Of a stretch of 64,000 nucleotides of DNA, positions 59,991-64,000 are shown piece by piece. The notes below the pieces were generated by a model that was not told where the DNA came from, did not search any database, and saw nothing but the letters and a program-made list of their open reading frames with translations. This DNA is from Ifrita kowaldi (lineage: Eukaryota; Chordata; Aves; Passeriformes; Cinclosomatidae), in assembly GCA_013398055.1 (NCBI GenBank), contig VZRS01009490.1:1-64000 (forward strand). Direction: 5' to 3'. Numbering within the stretch: position 1 is the first letter of the stretch; each line of letters opens with the position of its first letter. The position numbers and the translations under genes are program-made.

Positions 59991-62900
59991 AGCTCACACT
60001 CTTTAGACCTGTGGCATTGCAAATGTTCGTATAAACAGGTTTGAAAGAATGTAGTTCTCTGAAATATTTTTTTTTCCCAACTATCTCTGGCTGTCAGAAG
60101 AAATTATTTCCAAAGACTAATGAAGGATATGAGTTCTGTCTTCTTGCCCTGTTTATTTCACTGTATTCCACCTCTTCAGCAAAAATGGAAAAAGGAACAG
60201 CTTATTTTTGCATGGGTAATTCAACCCACATTCAGCTCTCCCAGCTGTTTGATTCAGCATCATCAGTCAGCAGTGGTTCCCTGACTTACCCCCAAAGCAT
60301 TAAGGACTGCACCTCTGGAGGAACAAACAAGAGATTTATTGGCAGCCCACAAGCCCTGTGTGAAGCACTGTAATGATGACTAAATGGGTTGAACAGGTCA
60401 TTAAAAAAATTAGTTGCCTAAATTTTACAAGAAGCTTGCAAGGGAATTTTGGAACTGTAAATTTTTCCAGAGTCTATAGATTAAGGGCCTCATGAGTGCT
60501 TTAAAGAGGTTCTTGCTATTAACCACTGTTTCCACTGATGTTCCAGCTGGGATTCAAGCAGCACTTCATGCTGACCCAACTTCCTTCTCACCAGATCCCC
60601 AGATTCCAGTAGGGAGAGCAGCTAAGAGCTTAACCTAATGATGAGGTTTTGCTGAAGCAGGTGGAACAGGTCTTACACCAGCATGAAGAAGGTATCTTCC
60701 AGCAAGCCTGCTACCTTCTAGGTCATATTCAATAGGGTGGCTTAGAGCACATTTTAGATGGTCTCTATTTTATAAAATTTATATATCAGATTTACCCCTG
60801 GTACCTGATGCCACCACTCAGGCTGTTGGTTTACTGATCCTGGTTTGCTTCCTCTGCATCACAGCACTGGAAGACACAATTTCTGATTTCCCTTGGCCCC
60901 AGCAAAGCAGCAAGCCCCAAGAGTCCCATGCAGACCACAAAAAGGAGTTTGATCTCAGCTCGAGCACCAATCCGCATTTGGGATTATGAGGAGCAGAAAC
61001 CTTACTTGAGGTATATAATGGAGTTACACTTCAAAAAGGAGCAATCTTCCAGAGGCAGTGAGGCAGGTGAGCAGGCAGTCACTGGACTGAAATATGGGGC
61101 CACTGTTTCAGAAACATCAGTCTAAAGTTTCAGCCAAAACAGAGGAGAAAAATACAGCACTTAGTATCTTTACACAGGAAAGAAAAGCTAACACTTCAGG
61201 AAAGACAAAATGAACATAAACCAATAAGAATATTAGGCCAAAGAGACAGTACAAGAGAGAATTAAAAAACAGAAGCAAGTAAGTTAATACACAATTCTAG
61301 CCACCCCACCTTGTGTAAAGGCTGTTGTAATCTTACCCCCAGCCTGCTGTAAAAACAGGAAATAAATTCATGTACACAGCAGCTGCCTCTGAGGCAGCAC
61401 CTTTCAACACCTGATCTCATGTTAATAACACACCACTTTATGTGATGCATGGTTCTGTTTATCTACATCAGTCCCCTGCTTCTCTCTTCCCCTTTTGCCT
61501 CTCAGTTTTCAAACAGTTGCAAGTGGCATATTGAACGACACTGAAAGCTGGTTTTGACACTGAGCTGTGTGCCTCATTACTGAAGGCTTTTCTTGTGTTG
61601 AAGTCATCTCCATTTTCTCAGTGATGGACACTTGGTTTGCTGCCATAGACCCTCTTTCAGCTCCTTTCCTGCTCCAGTGATTTACAAGATTAAACAGGAG
61701 TTCATTACTCCTTTGATGTCCTTTGTGTGCCAGATAGGCTTGAACCAGATGAATTTACCTGGGACTATTTGTATTAGGTTCTGGTTTTAATTAGTTCCTC
61801 TATTTTGAAGGCCTCTTTTGAGTTCCTCAGGTGTCAAGGTGCTCTGTGTTCCTCCAGAAAACCATAAAGTGGCACATCTGCAAAGTCATCCCTTGGGAGA
61901 GCAGTGGGGAGGGGAGGACCTCTGTACAAGCAAGAAGTATTATTTTTAAGGCAGGAAAATATATTTAAGGAAAAACGTCTTACTAAGACCTGCTAGATTC
62001 TCCTTGTAATGCTGTCTGGGCTATAGGAAAACTCAACCAACAAGCTATTCATGAAAATTAAAATATTTGCATTAATTTTAGGTGTGATGAACAAGGCCTA
62101 ATATGAAAGCAGGTAGGGGCTACTCTTTAAGGGACTGTCATGGTTGCTTATGCCAGGTGACCAGAACAAAACAGATTAGACCTACCACTTCCCCAAAACC
62201 TGGCCACAGCTGTCATCAGAGAGATTTCTTATCAGACTGACTAATTTAACTCCAAGAATTAGGAGTAGTTTATTAAGATTCTATATATGCCTTCTTCTCC
62301 TCATGTGTCCACAATAGCCAGAAAGCTTGCACTGGTGAAAAATCCATGGGATGGTTTCTGAAGGAGAATTAATCTAGAATATTAGGACTGAGAAATAATT
62401 GAGAGTATATCACAGTTGGACAACCTATTAGTCTTTTTATAGCCAAAGGATTGGTGGCTTCTTGGTTATGAACAGGCAAAATTGAATTTATTTCCTTTTC
62501 ATCAATCTCAAATGCACTGGAGTAAGAAAAAGATCTGGATTGTTTAACTTCTGGGAGAAAACAAATACTACTAGTAAAAGGAAAACAAAAAGCTTTAGGG
62601 ACAGATTTATTTTTATTTTGTTTAATGTGCAGGTAGATCTGAATAATTCATGTGCACTTTCATATGCGTGATTAACCCTTGTTAAACCTTCTATGTGAAT
62701 GCAGATGTCAGAATTCGTCACTGCGGGGATTCAGACCAGGGAAAGCCTTTCACAGGGACTGCTCAGCTGTTACCAGCTTACTTCCTGCAGAAGCACATTT
62801 TAAAGTAAATTCAGTGTTCATTCTGCATATTTCCTGATGTCTTTGAGAAGCTCAGCCATGCTACCTGCTCCAGCACAGACCTGATGTTGTCAGGTCATTT

Positions 62901-63465
62901 GCTGTGTCAGGAGTCCACTGTGATCCATGGCTTTGGATAACAGCTATGTCTCTGACCATATTAAGAAAAAAAAATCGTTTAAAACATGTTTTTTTCTGAT
63001 TCAAAAAACTCACCCCAGCTCTGTAGGAGTCAGCCTGGCTGTGCACACCTTAGAGGATGTCCTAGTATTTTCAGGCTCCTAATCCCGGTGCACATTTTGG
63101 TGACTTCCTACTCCCTGTTGGGGTGACTGTACATTTTCACTCAGCAATTCTTTAGTTTCTGTAGAAGGGAAATTCCTTGGCACACAACCCCTAAAGAAAC
63201 CAAGGTGCCCATGCTGGATGACTGGTGGATCTGAACACCGGGCCTGCACAGGTTAGAGGTGTCTGTGCTTAGAAGTCACAGATGATTTTTTGGTAATTAT
63301 TTGCCTGCTTGACCTGGTTTTTTGTTCTTTTTTAGAGTTACTGGATATTAAAATGCCTTTGAACATGAGTGAACCCTGTGTCAACCTCTGAAAAACTTCA
63401 AAGACTTTTTAAGTGCGGTGATCTAGGCTATAGTGTTGAGATTAACTGTTGCACAGTAAAATGGT

Positions 63466-63870
63466 AGAATCACAGAATTATTAAGGTTGAAAAGATCTCT
63501 AAGATCATTGAGCCCAACCATTAACCTAACACTGCCAGGTTCATCACCAAGCCATGTCCCCATGTGGCACATCTACATGTCTTTAAAGCCTTCCAGGGAT
63601 GGTGATTCCACCAGTTCCCTGGTCAGCCTGTTTCAATGCTTGACCATCCAATCAGTGAAGATATTTTCCCTATTATCCAAACAAAACTTCCCCTGGCACA
63701 ACTTGAGGCCATTTCCTCTGGTCACTTGTTACCTGGCATGAGAGACTGACCCCCACTTCACTGCACCCTCCTCTCAGGGAGTTGTGGAGAGCAATAAGGT
63801 CCCTCCTGAGCCTCTTTTTCTCCAGGCTAAACAAGCCCAGCTCCCTCAGCTTCTCTTCATAAGACTTGTA
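63466..63870 (-). mobile_element. CR1 LINE 3' fragment
   Basis: The plus strand runs TAGAATCACAGAATTATTAA, GAGCCCAACCATTAACC, CTTCCCCTGGCACAACTTGA, GCAATAAGGTCCCTCCTGAG and CTCCAGGCTAAACAAGCCC, i.e. reverse-complement CR1 without interruption. It is the same subfamily type as the interrupted copy at 18122-19140 and shows what that copy should look like uncut. Confidence 0.92.
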
Positions 63871-64000
63871 TAGACTCCTAAAAAATGAGCTAACAGGACC
63901 TCCATAGTATCACTTGTACTGCAGGTATCACATCCACCAGCCCAGAGGACAAATCATCCACACAACACAAGTCCAGACATTTTCTGCAGCTCACAAGAGA

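Larger units (their letters stand above)
1..64000 (-). other. COL22A1: COL22A1 gene body, partial (TSPN domain to early collagen helix)
   Basis: Fifteen minus-strand exons run from 51127 down to 1197 and join in one continuous reading frame. They give a TSPN/LamG-like domain, a cysteine-containing linker, then uninterrupted Gly-X-Y exons apart from one short imperfection. Type XXII collagen is a FACIT-family extracellular matrix homotrimer found at tissue junctions such as myotendinous junctions. The order TSPN, CDSRHAELETCC segment, NCSC linker, then helix segments such as GLQGERGEKGTRG followed by GLDGFPGKPG matches what I remember of vertebrate COL22A1 and not other FACITs. The N-terminal signal peptide and VWA domain should lie above 64000, and most of the helix below 1. 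No promoter or terminator of the gene is in the window. Confidence 0.93.
51128..64000. other. COL22A1 intron (partial), at least 12.9 kb
   Basis: This is the intron upstream of the first TSPN exon and runs beyond the window. It contains the LTR/CR1 cluster and N-separated duplication at 51346-53428, a trinucleotide-like repeat at 56491-56565, a long CR1 at about 59085-59990 and a CR1 at 63466-63870. No VWA-domain exon or VWA-to-TSPN linker exon was found on the minus strand. Other parts appear to be unique intron. Confidence 0.65.

Noticed and set aside
63003..63037. Donor-like ACTCAC followed by a short open minus-strand stretch that could be the missing upstream COL22A1 exon
   Set aside because: The translation (VCTARLTPTELG) does not fit a VWA-to-TSPN linker, and its end gives GG, not the single G needed for the split Gly codon.
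1..64000. CRISPR array, tRNA/rRNA genes, prokaryotic operons
   Set aside because: No regularly spaced repeats, no cloverleaf or rRNA sequence seen, and the window is clearly intron-rich vertebrate DNA.

Overview
This window is nuclear DNA from a bird. CR1 LINE fragments are scattered throughout in both orientations, and there is an avian ERVL-type LTR and other LTR-like blocks. Between them lies an AT-rich intronic background with very short collagen exons. A passerine or other neoavian source is plausible, but I cannot fix the species.

The only protein-coding gene I can defend is COL22A1, the FACIT-class collagen alpha-1(XXII) chain, on the minus strand. Fifteen exons (about 1.2 kb of coding sequence) are recognisable, so the gene reads from high to low coordinates. 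Exons at 51016-51127, 44120-44243, 41840-42115 and 40735-40815 encode the thrombospondin N-terminal-like (TSPN/LamG-like) domain. The exon at 40018-40131 encodes the cysteine-containing linker into the triple helix. Ten small exons of 36, 45 or 54 bp (39527 down to 1197) encode the first 168 residues or so of Gly-X-Y repeat. Every junction has AG/GT splice signals and the reading frame is continuous across all fifteen exons. The upstream signal peptide and VWA domain, and the rest of the helix downstream, lie outside the window. Thus both window edges fall within the gene.

More than 98% of the window is intron. The largest complete intron (16672-34653, 18 kb) holds a CR1 interrupted by a ~0.6 kb insertion, an antisense ERVL-type LTR, several repeat relics and an 831-bp direct duplication whose copies are separated by a single N. 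The 5'-most intron (from 51128 to the window end) holds two LTR-like blocks around a CR1, a second duplication split by a single N (730 bp), and two further CR1 copies. Both N-separated duplications look like unmerged overlapping contig ends, not biology.

A GC-rich 300-bp island at the left edge, with a plus-strand open frame that may be a stray exon-like copy of a multicopy avian gene family, is the least explained item. No CRISPR array, operon, tRNA, rRNA or new multi-gene system is present.
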